Source: Proteiniphilum sp. UBA4084 | GTDB taxonomy: Bacteria; Bacteroidota; Bacteroidia; Bacteroidales; Dysgonomonadaceae | Assembly (NCBI GenBank): GCA_002383605.1 | Contig: DFYK01000017.1 | Span: 1 to 34,754 of the forward strand | DNA: 34,754 nt | Reading direction: 5' to 3' | Part shown: in pieces, positions 15,559-23,773 of the stretch | How the letters are laid out: each line of letters opens with the position of its first letter | Numbering within the stretch: the stretch's first letter is position 1 | The notes under the pieces: model-generated | The model's input: the letters and a program-made list of their open reading frames with translations, nothing else | The model's database searches: none | What the model was told of the DNA's origin: nothing | Position numbers and translations under genes: made by a program

Positions 15559-17619
15559 TTATTGCATCCGCTTGATGATGCTGTATGACTGCACAATACC
15601 CAATTCACCTGCTTTGCGCAGGTCATCGAGTCCCTGTGCCGTTTCACCGATGGCGAGGCGTGAGATGCCGCGGTTGAAATAAGCTTCCGCAAACTGAGGT
15701 TCCAGTTCTATGGCTTTTGAATAATCGGCAATGGCTGCGCGGTAATCCTTTTCCAGGCTGAAGATTTCTGCCCGGTTATAGTAGGCATAAATAAAATCGG
15801 GATTGATGCGGATGATCTTTTCATATTCTTTTAAAATCTCTTCATAGTCGATCGACCTTGTAGAGATCTCGGGTAGCCTGGGCTTGCCGGCGATGTTGCT
15901 CAGTTCATTCAGGTTCATGCCTGTGCCGGGAGTCATTGCCCGGGGATCATTCTGTAAACGTTCATACTCCATCTGTTTGGAGCGTACCGTAGCACGGGCA
16001 AAATGAGCAAGCAGCATGTCCGGCTTGAGCGAGATCACCTCTGCCAGATCTTTTAGTGCATTTTCGTAATCCTGCACAAGCATAAAATCCATGGCTCTTC
16101 CGAAAAAGAGGGATGGGTTCACGGGGTCACTCTCAATCCTCATTGAATAATTGTCGATGGAACGAAAATGAGTCTGTATCTGCAGCTCATTCAAGGCTGC
16201 CTCATTGTTGGTCGCCTTCAACACCCAGGCAAGGTTCAAATCTCCGTTGGCCTTGTTAATGATCTCGGAATAATAAACCGGCCGGCTCACCTCATAGGCA
16301 CGCTCGTAATAAGTGAGGACAAACATGGGTTCAGGATCTACCGGTGTGTTTATGTTCTGCACTTTCCCGCGACTCTGACGCTGGTACCTTGTTTTTTGTT
16401 CATGCTCACTGTCGGCCACAACCAGCATGTTGAACTTTTCAATATCCTGGTCGGCCTGCCCCCGGGTATCTCTCGTTTCATCCTTTCCACGGGCCTGTTT
16501 AAAAGGCTCGGGATTGGCGGTGGCCACCTTACGCGCCTTCGCCTCTTCGGCACGGGCAAGCATATAATCATCCTCGGCACCCCGAAGGTCGTTCATTTCC
16601 CGCTTCAGTTGCGAACGCATATAATAACCGCTGAAAAAGTCGGGATGAGCCTCAATGACCACGTTCAGGTCAGCCAGTGCCGCCTCTCTGTTTCCCGTCT
16701 CGTTGTGAAGCATGCCTCTGTTTAAATAAGCGATTGTGTTATCAGGCTCCAGCTCAATTACCTTGTCGAAATCACGTATGGCGCGGTTATTATCAGCCAC
16801 CTGCGCGCGCAGCAACCCCCGGTTGAATCGCGCAATCAGGTTATTTTCATCCATCTCGATCACCCGGTCGTAGTCGGCCATGGCACCACGAAGGTCGTTC
16901 AGGTGGTACTTCACCAATCCCCGGTTGATATAGTTTCCTTCGAAGTAAGGATCCAAGCGGATGGCTTCATCCAGATCGGCCAGTGCGTTGTTGTATGCTT
17001 TCTGTTGCAGATAAAGCACGCCCCGTGCCGCAAACGACTGCGCAGTATAGGGATCCATTTCAATGGCCTTATTCAGGTCGCCCATGGCATTTGTGGTATC
17101 TTTCATCTCCAGATACATCTGTGACCGTGTAAGATAACCGGGCGTGTAATCGGGGAAGCGGCGCAGCAGCACGTCAAAAAATTTTGACGCCACCTCATAC
17201 TGTTCCAGTTCCACATTGACGATACCCATATTCACGAGGGTAATGCGGTCTTCGGGAAAAAATTCCAGACTTCGCTGATAATCGGTAGCTGCCAGTTCAT
17301 ATTTATCCTGATTTTGGCGTGCCGCTCCACGCAGCTGGTAAGCTGCCGTGTAATACGGATTACGCAGCAGACACTCGGAAGCATCTTCTTCGGCACCCTT
17401 GAAGTCGTCGAGCATGAACTTGGCCATCCCCCGGAAATAGTAGGGATCGGCCAGATAGGGCTTCGCGGTGATGACCTGGTTAAAATACTGAATCGCGAGT
17501 ACATAATCCTCGAAATAAAGTGCATTTTTTCCGATCATCATCACCCGGTCGGTATTAACCTGTGCCGAAGACGACAAGCTGATGAGCATGATACAAACTG
17601 CCAGTATAAATTGTTTCAT
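15559..17619 (-). CDS. Exported tetratricopeptide-repeat protein
   Basis: A 686-residue protein with a signal peptide (MKQFILAVCIMLISLSSSAQ) and two blocks of TPR repeats. The first block spans about residues 25-340 with a dense series of 34-residue units containing motifs such as AYLNRGMLHNETGNREAALADL. A charged, low-repeat linker follows (about 345-440), then a second block to the C-terminus ending with QFAEAYFNRGISRLAIGE. TPR arrays bind other proteins, so it is likely a periplasmic or outer-membrane-linked scaffold. The preferred start is 17619; the longer frame from 17661 adds 14 residues before the signal peptide and crosses the promoter. Specific function unknown. Neighbours tsaE and porX are upstream. 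Confidence 0.9.
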   Translation of the reverse strand: MKQFILAVCIMLISLSSSAQVNTDRVMMIGKNALYFEDYVLAIQYFNQVITAKPYLADPYYFRGMAKFMLDDFKGAEEDASECLLRNPYYTAAYQLRGAARQNQDKYELAATDYQRSLEFFPEDRITLVNMGIVNVELEQYEVASKFFDVLLRRFPDYTPGYLTRSQMYLEMKDTTNAMGDLNKAIEMDPYTAQSFAARGVLYLQQKAYNNALADLDEAIRLDPYFEGNYINRGLVKYHLNDLRGAMADYDRVIEMDENNLIARFNRGLLRAQVADNNRAIRDFDKVIELEPDNTIAYLNRGMLHNETGNREAALADLNVVIEAHPDFFSGYYMRSQLKREMNDLRGAEDDYMLARAEEAKARKVATANPEPFKQARGKDETRDTRGQADQDIEKFNMLVVADSEHEQKTRYQRQSRGKVQNINTPVDPEPMFVLTYYERAYEVSRPVYYSEIINKANGDLNLAWVLKATNNEAALNELQIQTHFRSIDNYSMRIESDPVNPSLFFGRAMDFMLVQDYENALKDLAEVISLKPDMLLAHFARATVRSKQMEYERLQNDPRAMTPGTGMNLNELSNIAGKPRLPEISTRSIDYEEILKEYEKIIRINPDFIYAYYNRAEIFSLEKDYRAAIADYSKAIELEPQFAEAYFNRGISRLAIGETAQGLDDLRKAGELGIVQSYSIIKRMQ

Positions 17620-17638
17620 TTTTGAATCTTTGGTTGTG

Positions 17639-17672
17639 CGAATATAGGGATTTTTTCGCATTTTATGTCAAA
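17639..17672 (-). promoter_or_regulatory. Probable promoter of the TPR-protein gene
   Basis: On the minus strand TTTG (17669-17672) is followed after 22 bases by TATATTCG (17639-17646), one base off TAnnTTTG and one base beyond the usual spacing. It sits just ahead of the start at 17619. Confidence 0.45.
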
Positions 17673-17728
17673 ACCTTTTCTGTTAGAGTGTTTCTCAGTC
17701 GGAACGTTTAAAATGAACGGTTCAATTT

Positions 17729-18142
17729 CTATACGCGCTCCAGAATCCTGCTCCCGTCGTCCATCACCCGGATAGTTATTTTCACCGCATTGTCGGGCAG
17801 GATGGATTCTACCAGCTCCGGCCACTCGATGAAACAAAGGTTGCCGCTGTAGAAATAATCTTCATAACCAAAATCAAAGGCCTCTTCAAGTTTGTTGATG
17901 CGATAAAAATCGAAATGAAACAGGGGTGTTCCCATTTTGTCCCTATATTCGTTGATAATGGCAAAGGTCGGGCTGGATACGGTTTCCGTCACCCCCATCT
18001 CTTCACAGAGGGCTTTGATGAAGGTGGTTTTCCCGGCACCCATGCTACCGTAGAATGCAAATACCTTGTTGTTGCCCATTTCTGTTAGAAAGGTGCTTGC
18101 TGCCTTTCTGATATTCTTCAAATCCGTGATCTCAATTTGCAT
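17729..18142 (-). CDS. tsaE: tRNA threonylcarbamoyladenosine biosynthesis ATPase TsaE
   Basis: A 137-residue ATPase that works with TsaB and TsaD to make the t6A base next to the anticodon of ANN-decoding tRNAs. The Walker A loop is GSMGAGKTT (residues 32-40). The family motifs SSPTFAIINEY and LFHFDFYRI, and the later FIEWPELVES, are all present. The length is normal for the family. The gene begins five bases after the stop of porX and is very likely in the same transcript. TsaB and TsaD are not in the window. Confidence 0.96.
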   Translation of the reverse strand: MQIEITDLKNIRKAASTFLTEMGNNKVFAFYGSMGAGKTTFIKALCEEMGVTETVSSPTFAIINEYRDKMGTPLFHFDFYRINKLEEAFDFGYEDYFYSGNLCFIEWPELVESILPDNAVKITIRVMDDGSRILERV

Positions 18143-18147
18143 ATTTT

Positions 18148-19692
18148 TTATTTCGGGTTTAATGTAATGAGCGGGATCATCATCTCCTCCATGGAGATGC
18201 CTCCATGTTGAAAACTCTGTGCGTAATAGGATAGATGATGATTATAGTTGTTGGGATAGACAAAGAAGTCGTTCTGTGTGGCGAAGATGTATCGGGTACT
18301 CATGTGTGAGGCTGGCAAACCGAACTCTTCGGGATGAAGCATCTCAAAGAGTTTCCTTGGTTCGTATCCCAGATTTTTCCCTGCCTTATAACGAAGATTG
18401 GTAGTGGTCTCTCTGTCAGCCAGTATCTTCATCCCGTTTGTTACCCTGATGGAGCCGTGATCGGTGGTCAGCACGGCCCGGTATCCTTTGGAGGCAATTT
18501 TTTTCAGCAAATCATGCAGGGGTGAATGCAAAAGCCAGGACCTGGTGAGTGAACGGTATGCCGGTTCATCGGCAGAGAGCTCCCGAATCATTTTCGAATC
18601 TGTTCTCGTATGAGAAAGCATATCGATGAAGTTAAATACCCACACGTGGAGATCGTTCCTTTCAAGTTCAGAAAAGTGTTTGTTGAGTTCTGTGGCCTCC
18701 AGGTTGGTATTGATCTTCTGGTAAGACAAAAGGGGGGACAGATGTTTTCTTTCCAGCTGTGCCTGAATGAGGAGTTCTTCCTGCAGATTCTTACCCTCCT
18801 CCTCGTGGTCATCGACCCAATAATCGGGGAACTGCGTTGCCAGTTGTCGTGGCATCAATCCGGAAAAAATGCTGTTTCTCGCATATGGGGTAGCTGTAGG
18901 AAGGATGCTAAAATAAAGCTCCTCATCGCAAATGAAGAGGTCGGTAAACAGGCTCTTTACCGCGTACCACTGATCGAGCCGGAAATTGTCGATCAGGATA
19001 AAAAACAGCTTTTCTCCCCGTTCGATTGCAGGGAAGACCGTTTTTTTAAACAATGCGGGGCTCATCAGCGGAGGGTTTGCTCCCTGTCTCATCCATTGCG
19101 GATAACTCTTCCGGATAAACCTGGCGAACGCGCTGTTTGCTTCTGCCTTCTGCAAGGCAGGTAGTTCCTTCATCGCATTATCGGCCTGCTCCAGTTCCAG
19201 TTCCCAGTAAACCAGCTTTTGGTAAAGGGTGGTCCAGTCGTCGGCAAAACGGCAATTATTTATCTCTTCGCTTAGCTGATTGAATACCTGACGGTAGTCT
19301 ACTGTTGCAGCTTCCGATATCAGCGCTTTCTTGTCGAGTATTTTCTTAATGGTCAGTAACACCTGACTGGGATGTACCGGTTTAATGAGGTAGTCGGCAA
19401 TTTTCCTGCCAATGGCACGGTTCATGATTCCCTCATCTTCACTTTTGGTGACCATCACCACCGGCACATCGGGTGCGGTATCATGCAACCCGTCCAGTGT
19501 CTCCAGACCGGACAAGCCCGGCATATGTTCATCGAGAAAAATGATATCGAACAATGTTTCTCTTGTTCTTTCTATTGCATCCCGTCCATTGTTGACACAC
19601 TCCATCCGGTAACCTTTTTCCTCCAGAAAAAGCATATAGGGTTTCAGCAGATCGATTTCGTCGTCCACCCAAAGGAAATGTGCCTTGTTCAT
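18148..19692 (-). CDS. porX: PorX, response regulator with PglZ phosphodiesterase domain (type IX secretion control)
   Basis: A 514-residue two-domain protein. The receiver domain (1-120) has the acidic pair Asp10/Asp11, phospho-acceptor Asp54 (IFLDEHMPG), Thr82 and Lys104. A helical linker leads to a C-terminal alkaline-phosphatase-fold PglZ domain (about 215-510). Its likely zinc site includes Asp235 (LIDNFRLD), Thr266/Thr268 (LPTATPYARN), Asp357 and His361 (FIDMLSHTRTD), and Asp411/His412 (TTDHGS). In Porphyromonas gingivalis this architecture is PorX, which with the kinase PorY controls type IX secretion and cleaves nucleotides. The start at 19692 is preferred over 19734, which would lie over the promoter. 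The kinase is not in the window. Confidence 0.92.
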   Translation of the reverse strand: MNKAHFLWVDDEIDLLKPYMLFLEEKGYRMECVNNGRDAIERTRETLFDIIFLDEHMPGLSGLETLDGLHDTAPDVPVVMVTKSEDEGIMNRAIGRKIADYLIKPVHPSQVLLTIKKILDKKALISEAATVDYRQVFNQLSEEINNCRFADDWTTLYQKLVYWELELEQADNAMKELPALQKAEANSAFARFIRKSYPQWMRQGANPPLMSPALFKKTVFPAIERGEKLFFILIDNFRLDQWYAVKSLFTDLFICDEELYFSILPTATPYARNSIFSGLMPRQLATQFPDYWVDDHEEEGKNLQEELLIQAQLERKHLSPLLSYQKINTNLEATELNKHFSELERNDLHVWVFNFIDMLSHTRTDSKMIRELSADEPAYRSLTRSWLLHSPLHDLLKKIASKGYRAVLTTDHGSIRVTNGMKILADRETTTNLRYKAGKNLGYEPRKLFEMLHPEEFGLPASHMSTRYIFATQNDFFVYPNNYNHHLSYYAQSFQHGGISMEEMMIPLITLNPK

Positions 19693-19731
19693 CTTGGTTA
19701 CCACCCGGTTTTGTTGCTGAAAGAAATTGGG

Positions 19732-19762
19732 CAAATGTATCTATTTCCGTTGTATCTGACAA
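19732..19762 (-). promoter_or_regulatory. Primary-sigma promoter of porX-tsaE
   Basis: On the minus strand TTG (19760-19762), exactly 20 bases, then TACATTTG (19732-19739). This is a full consensus match. The start point near 19725 leaves a leader of about 33 bases and rules out the longer frame beginning at 19734. Confidence 0.75.
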
Positions 19763-19854
19763 TCTTTTTTACTTTTTTAGGAGACTTCCCGGTTACCCGT
19801 ACCCTTCCAGAATAATTTTGCCTTGAATTGTTTCGGGTTATTCTTAAAAAAGAT

Positions 19855-19862
19855 TATATTTG
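19855..19862 (+). promoter_or_regulatory. -7 element of the DUF1080 gene promoter
   Basis: TATATTTG fits TAnnTTTG and lies 37 bases before the preferred start at 19900. A TTG occurs upstream but at 24 bases, longer than usual, so the -33 contact is weak. It is divergent from the porX promoter about 100 bases away. Confidence 0.5.
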
Positions 19863-19899
19863 TGCGAAAGATAATCACTTAACGAATGTAAACACAATC

Positions 19900-20538
19900 A
19901 TGCAAAAAACGATTCTCTCGGCAATTCTTCTATCGATACTGTTCATCACAGGTTGTACCAAACCCACAGCAAATATTTTCAACGGGAAAGATCTTTCGAA
20001 CTGGAATTTCGTTGTTGAGAACGATGCAGTTCCGGCAGATCAGGTTTACACAGTTCAGGAAGGCATGATCATTGTAAAGGGTGAGCCGTTGGGCTACATG
20101 CACACCCAACAGAAATACTGCGACTTCACATTGGAGCTGGAATACAGGTGGGCAGGCGAAGAAAGCAACAGCGGTGTATTCTTTTTGATAGAAGAACCTT
20201 CAAATCCGTTTCCAAAAGGCATTGAATGTCAACTCAAAGCTGGCAAGGCGGGAGATCTTGTCTTGCTGGCGGGAGCTGACCTGAAAGAATATATCCTTCC
20301 CGAAGGCGTCACAGAACGTCCCCGATTCCCGGTAATAGAGAAAAAAGAATTATCGAGTGAGAAGCCAGCTGGTGAATGGAATAAGGTAAAAATAAGGGTA
20401 AAGGAAGGTGTTGCCGATATTTACATCAACGATGTATTGCAAAACAGCGCCACCAGCGAGGTAAAAGAGGGGTATATAGGTCTGCAAAGCGAAGGGAAGG
20501 AAATTCATTTCCGGAATCTTATGCTTGAAAAATTGTAG
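19900..20538 (+). CDS. DUF1080 / 3-keto-disaccharide hydrolase-like lipoprotein
   Basis: A 212-residue lipoprotein with a concanavalin-like (GH16-like) fold. The lipobox FITGC gives a lipidated Cys at 19. Family marks are NIFNGKDLSNWNF near the start, the strand EYRWAGEESNSGVFFLIEE, and the ending YIGLQSEGKEIHFRNLMLEKL. Some members hydrolyse 3-keto-disaccharides, but the family is broad and many members are uncharacterised. I chose 19900 because it begins the signal peptide; the frame from 19828 would start before the -7 element. The ornithine transaminase gene follows after 27 bases, an odd metabolic partner. Confidence 0.87.
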   Translation: MQKTILSAILLSILFITGCTKPTANIFNGKDLSNWNFVVENDAVPADQVYTVQEGMIIVKGEPLGYMHTQQKYCDFTLELEYRWAGEESNSGVFFLIEEPSNPFPKGIECQLKAGKAGDLVLLAGADLKEYILPEGVTERPRFPVIEKKELSSEKPAGEWNKVKIRVKEGVADIYINDVLQNSATSEVKEGYIGLQSEGKEIHFRNLMLEKL

Positions 20539-20565
20539 AATTTGTAAAATCAGTAAACCAAGGAC

Positions 20566-21804
20566 ATGACATCAACATCACAAGCCAGGCAGTATATTGA
20601 CCTGGAGGAGAAATATGGGGCGCACAACTATCATCCGCTGCCTGTAGTATTGTCGAAAGGAAAGGGATGCTATGTGTGGGATGTAGACGGCAAAAAATAT
20701 TTCGACTTTTTATCGGCCTACTCAGCCGTAAACCAGGGACATAGTCATCCCAAAATCGTGGCAGCCCTCCGGGAGCAAGCGGAGCGGCTTTGCCTTACTT
20801 CCCGTGCTTTTTACAATGATGCGCTGGGACCTTACGAACGGTTTATGCACGATTATTTCGGTTATGACAAGATCCTTCCGATGAACAGCGGAGCAGAGGC
20901 CGTGGAAACAGCGCTCAAGCTGGCACGCAAATGGGGATACCTGAATAAAGGTATTCCCGAGAACGAAGCCATCATTGTAGCCTGCAACGGCAATTTTCAC
21001 GGACGTACCATCACCATCGTATCGCTCTCCAGTGATTCGGACGCACGTGCCGAATACGGGCCTTATACCCCGGGAATTGAAGTGATCCCGTATAACGACG
21101 TAGAAGCTCTGTCGTCGCTTTTTGAAGAAAAAGCAGCCTCCATTGCCGGATTTCTGGTGGAGCCCATTCAGGGTGAAGCAGGTGTTATTGTGCCGGATGA
21201 AGGATACCTGAAAAAATGCCATGAGCTGTGCAAGGCGCATAACGTATTGTTTATAGCCGACGAAATACAAACGGGTATTGGACGTACCGGCCGGATGCTC
21301 TGCTGTGATCACGAAGGCGTACGTCCCGATATCGTAATTTTGGGAAAAGCGCTCTCGGGAGGTGTGCTGCCTGTTTCAGCCGTATTGGCCGATGATGAGA
21401 TCATGCTGACAATCAAGCCGGGCCAGCATGGTTCTACCTTCGGTGGATTTCCGCTTGCCTGCAAAGTGGCCATGGCCGCCCTGGAAGTGGTGAAAGAGGA
21501 AAAACTGGCTGAGAAGGCCAAACAACTGGGTGAAATTTTCCGCAACGAAATGCTCGCCATAAAAAGTCCCCTTATCCGGCTGGTCAGGGGAAAAGGTTTG
21601 CTCAACGCCATTGTGATTGCTCCACACAAAGGGAAAGATGCGTGGATCCTTTGTCTGAAAATGGCAGAGAATGGCTTGCTTGCCAAGCCAACCCACGGTG
21701 ACATCATCCGTTTTGCACCGCCGCTGGTGATCACGGAAGAGGAACTGATGGAAGCGATTGGTATTATCAAGGAATCGATCAGGTCTTTGGAAATAGCAGA
21801 ATAG
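20566..21804 (+). CDS. rocD: Ornithine--oxo-acid transaminase
   Basis: A 412-residue class III PLP aminotransferase that converts ornithine and 2-oxoglutarate into glutamate 5-semialdehyde and glutamate. The PLP lysine is Lys261 in ILGKALSGG and the ring-nitrogen Asp is Asp232 in FIADEIQTGIGRTG. The substrate region YSAVNQGHSHPKI and MNSGAEAVETALKLARKWGY follow the ornithine transaminase pattern closely. It is a cytosolic enzyme of arginine and proline metabolism. The next gene, a CtlX-type hydrolase, can supply ornithine, so the pair makes sense as a short catabolic route. Length is normal. Confidence 0.95.
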   Translation: MTSTSQARQYIDLEEKYGAHNYHPLPVVLSKGKGCYVWDVDGKKYFDFLSAYSAVNQGHSHPKIVAALREQAERLCLTSRAFYNDALGPYERFMHDYFGYDKILPMNSGAEAVETALKLARKWGYLNKGIPENEAIIVACNGNFHGRTITIVSLSSDSDARAEYGPYTPGIEVIPYNDVEALSSLFEEKAASIAGFLVEPIQGEAGVIVPDEGYLKKCHELCKAHNVLFIADEIQTGIGRTGRMLCCDHEGVRPDIVILGKALSGGVLPVSAVLADDEIMLTIKPGQHGSTFGGFPLACKVAMAALEVVKEEKLAEKAKQLGEIFRNEMLAIKSPLIRLVRGKGLLNAIVIAPHKGKDAWILCLKMAENGLLAKPTHGDIIRFAPPLVITEEELMEAIGIIKESIRSLEIAE

Positions 21805-21830
21805 GCCGCTGATATTGAACCGTCTATATT

Positions 21831-21851
21831 CAGGATACAGGATTCAGGATT
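21831..21851 (+). repeat. Triple 7-base tandem repeat (CAGGATA/T) between rocD and ctlX
   Basis: Three head-to-tail heptamers, CAGGATA, CAGGATT and CAGGATT, end 16 bases before the ctlX start. Short tandem repeats in this position can change copy number by slippage and shift spacing in the translation start region. Confidence 0.7.
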
Positions 21852-21867
21852 CTAATAATCTGATTTT

Positions 21868-22770
21868 ATGCAAACGACTTCAAAACTACTGATGATCCGC
21901 CCGACCCGGTTTGCATTTAACGCGGATACGGCACAAAACAACTTCTTTCAGCAGAAGGTGGAATGTGGTTCTGTGGCTGAAAAAGCAGTGGAAGAGTTCG
22001 ATGCCTTTGTACAACTGCTACGGGGAAATGATGTGGATGTAACGGTCGTGCAGGACACGAAGGAACCTCACACACCCGACGCCCTCTTTCCAAACAACTG
22101 GTTCTCCTCTCACATCACGGGGGAGCTCGTGTTATATCCCATGTTTGCCGAAAACCGCCGATTAGAAAGAAAACCGGAAGTGGTCGACCTTCTTCGCAGA
22201 AAGATGAATCACCGGAAGCTGGTCGACCTGACCCACTGGGAGGAAGAGGGAGAGTTTCTGGAAGGTACTGGCAGCATGGTTCTCGATCGCCGGAAACGAA
22301 TAGCGTACTGTTGCCGCTCACCCCGCACTTCCGAAAAGGTATTGACAGACTTTTGCTCCCGCATGAGTTACGATGCGATTGTCTTTGACGCACTCGATCA
22401 GGGAGGAAATCCCATTTACCATACCAATGTGATGATGGCGATCGGAAGCCAGGTTGCCATAGTCTGCCTTGCGTCGATCAGTGAACCGGGTGACCGGCAG
22501 AAGGTAATCTCCGGACTAACCGCGGCCGGTAAGATTATTGTGGATATAGCGCAGGAACAGGTCGCACATTTTGCCGGTAACATGCTGGAAATAAAAAGCC
22601 GCAACGGTACACCCCTGATGGTGATGTCGGCCTCGGCACGTAATGCGTTGACATCTGCGCAGGAATCAACCATCGCCACCTTCAACAGGATCCTGGCCCC
22701 CGATTTGCAGACCATTGAGACTGTAGGCGGTGGTTCGGCCCGTTGCATGCTGGCAGAAATTTTTTATTAG
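21868..22770 (+). CDS. ctlX: Citrulline/arginine hydrolase of the CtlX/amidinotransferase family
   Basis: A 300-residue member of the guanidino-group-modifying family. CtlX enzymes are reported to cleave citrulline to ornithine, and related members act as arginine deiminases. Visible motifs are LMIRPTRFAFN at the start, DALFPNNWFSSH with the substrate-binding Asp, EGTGSMVLDR, the catalytic His in YHTNVMMAIG, and the nucleophile Cys293 in GGGSARCMLAEI near the C-terminus. The neighbour rocD would consume the ornithine formed. Substrate choice between citrulline and arginine cannot be decided by sequence inspection alone. The symbol is given by family resemblance. Confidence 0.85.
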   Translation: MQTTSKLLMIRPTRFAFNADTAQNNFFQQKVECGSVAEKAVEEFDAFVQLLRGNDVDVTVVQDTKEPHTPDALFPNNWFSSHITGELVLYPMFAENRRLERKPEVVDLLRRKMNHRKLVDLTHWEEEGEFLEGTGSMVLDRRKRIAYCCRSPRTSEKVLTDFCSRMSYDAIVFDALDQGGNPIYHTNVMMAIGSQVAIVCLASISEPGDRQKVISGLTAAGKIIVDIAQEQVAHFAGNMLEIKSRNGTPLMVMSASARNALTSAQESTIATFNRILAPDLQTIETVGGGSARCMLAEIFY

Positions 22771-22801
22771 CTATGTTATTCAACCCTTTAATCAAAAAAT
22801 T

Positions 22802-23218
22802 ATGTCATTCAGATCAGAACTCAAAGAATTTTTAATGCGCGGCAGTGTTGTAGACATGGCCGTGGGTATTGTAATTGGTGGTGCCTTCGGGAAGATTGTC
22901 ACCTCATTCGTGAACGACATCCTGATGCCGCCCATCGCGTTGATCTCAAACCAGGGACAATTCACCGACCTGAAAGTTGTATTGAGACAAGCAGTCATGG
23001 AGGGCGCAGAAGTGGTTACACCCGGCGTAACATGGAACTATGGTGCCTTTATTCAAGCCATCGTGGACTTCCTGATTATCGGTACGGCCATTTTCCTGGT
23101 GATTAAGGGGATGAATTCAATGAAAAGAAAGGAAGAAGAAGCTCCTGCACCGGCTCCTGAGCCCACCAAGGAAGAAGTATTGCTTACCGAGATTCGCGAT
23201 TTGTTGAAAAACAAATAA
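22802..23218 (+). CDS. mscL: Large-conductance mechanosensitive channel
   Basis: A 138-residue inner-membrane channel that opens under high membrane tension and releases solutes during osmotic downshock. The N-terminal amphipathic helix (MSFRSELKEFLMRGS) and first transmembrane helix with VDMAVGIVIGGAFGKIVTSFVND (residues about 16-38) are signatures. The periplasmic loop carries the second family segment, and helix two lies near 80-103. The cytoplasmic tail has a charged bundle with an EAPAPAPEP stretch. I chose 22802, where the canonical start lies; the longer frame from 22730 overlaps ctlX. It sits 31 bases after ctlX and is closed by a terminator. Confidence 0.97.
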   Translation: MSFRSELKEFLMRGSVVDMAVGIVIGGAFGKIVTSFVNDILMPPIALISNQGQFTDLKVVLRQAVMEGAEVVTPGVTWNYGAFIQAIVDFLIIGTAIFLVIKGMNSMKRKEEEAPAPAPEPTKEEVLLTEIRDLLKNK

Positions 23219-23238
23219 TTTATCAGAAATAATTATTT

Positions 23239-23270
23239 CGTCCGGTCAGCTTCTGATCGGACGTTTTTTT
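23239..23270 (+). terminator. Rho-independent terminator after mscL
   Basis: CGTCCGGTCAG (23239-23249) pairs with CTGATCGGACG (23253-23263) over 11 bp with one G-U pair and a three-base loop. Seven T residues follow at 23264-23270. It begins 20 bases after the mscL stop and isolates the module that follows. Confidence 0.9.
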
Positions 23271-23297
23271 CGTTGTGATAAAAAAATTCACTGTTTT

Positions 23298-23327
23298 TGT
23301 AACCAATTCGTTGAAGGTGCAGTCTCA
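23298..23327 (+). promoter_or_regulatory. Possible ECF-type promoter for the DUF6249-sigma module
   Basis: TGTAACC (23298-23304) and TCTCA (23323-23327), 18 bases apart, resemble generic ECF -35 and -10 boxes, and no primary-sigma match is present in this 140-base gap. If real, the sigma gene downstream could drive its own module. The boxes are short and could be chance. Confidence 0.25.
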
Positions 23328-23359
23328 TGAATGTAAACAAAATCATTATTCACTTTTAA

Positions 23360-23764
23360 ATGTTTTCAATTATGGATGAATTGATACCGATTATCGCTAT
23401 TGTTTGTACCATCGGCCTGCCGGTTATCGCAGGATGGATACTGGGGATGCAATGGATCAGGACCCGCAATGCAGAACGAATGGGGCTCATCAACCAGGGG
23501 ATTATCCCACCCGACAGCCCCAAAAAGAAATCGGACCCAAACAAACTGGTATCGCTTAGAAACGGGATTGTGCTGATTGCCCTGGGTATCGGGATCATCG
23601 TAGGATTCCTCTGCTCTGAATATCTCGTGATTGGTCAGGGCAACGAATTCTGGATGACGGGCGCCAGCGTGGTCTTTTTCCTGGGCGTGGGTTATCTGGT
23701 TTACTTCCTGATTGTACAAAAAATGCCAGTCCACCGGTTCAGGGAGGAGTCGGAACAGGAATAA
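23360..23764 (+). CDS. Small two- to three-TM membrane protein, DUF6249-like
   Basis: A 134-residue protein of unknown function. A first hydrophobic helix (about residues 8-28) is followed by a basic cytoplasmic stretch with the pattern RNAERMGLINQGIIPP, then two more helices (about 70-90 and 98-118) and a short charged tail. The order helix, RMxLIxxGIxP motif, helix pair is what I recall for DUF6249 proteins. An alternative start is the ATG at 23372 (MDELIPI). It is nine bases upstream of an ECF sigma gene, so the two are surely co-transcribed. This suggests it senses or transmits a membrane signal to the sigma factor, but that is inference. Confidence 0.8.
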   Translation: MFSIMDELIPIIAIVCTIGLPVIAGWILGMQWIRTRNAERMGLINQGIIPPDSPKKKSDPNKLVSLRNGIVLIALGIGIIVGFLCSEYLVIGQGNEFWMTGASVVFFLGVGYLVYFLIVQKMPVHRFREESEQE

Positions 23765-23773
23765 CCATTTGCA

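Noticed and set aside
20722..21312. 196-codon open frame on the minus strand inside rocD
   Set aside because: It is opposite a clear PLP aminotransferase with intact motifs, and its translation has no recognisable domain or signal peptide.
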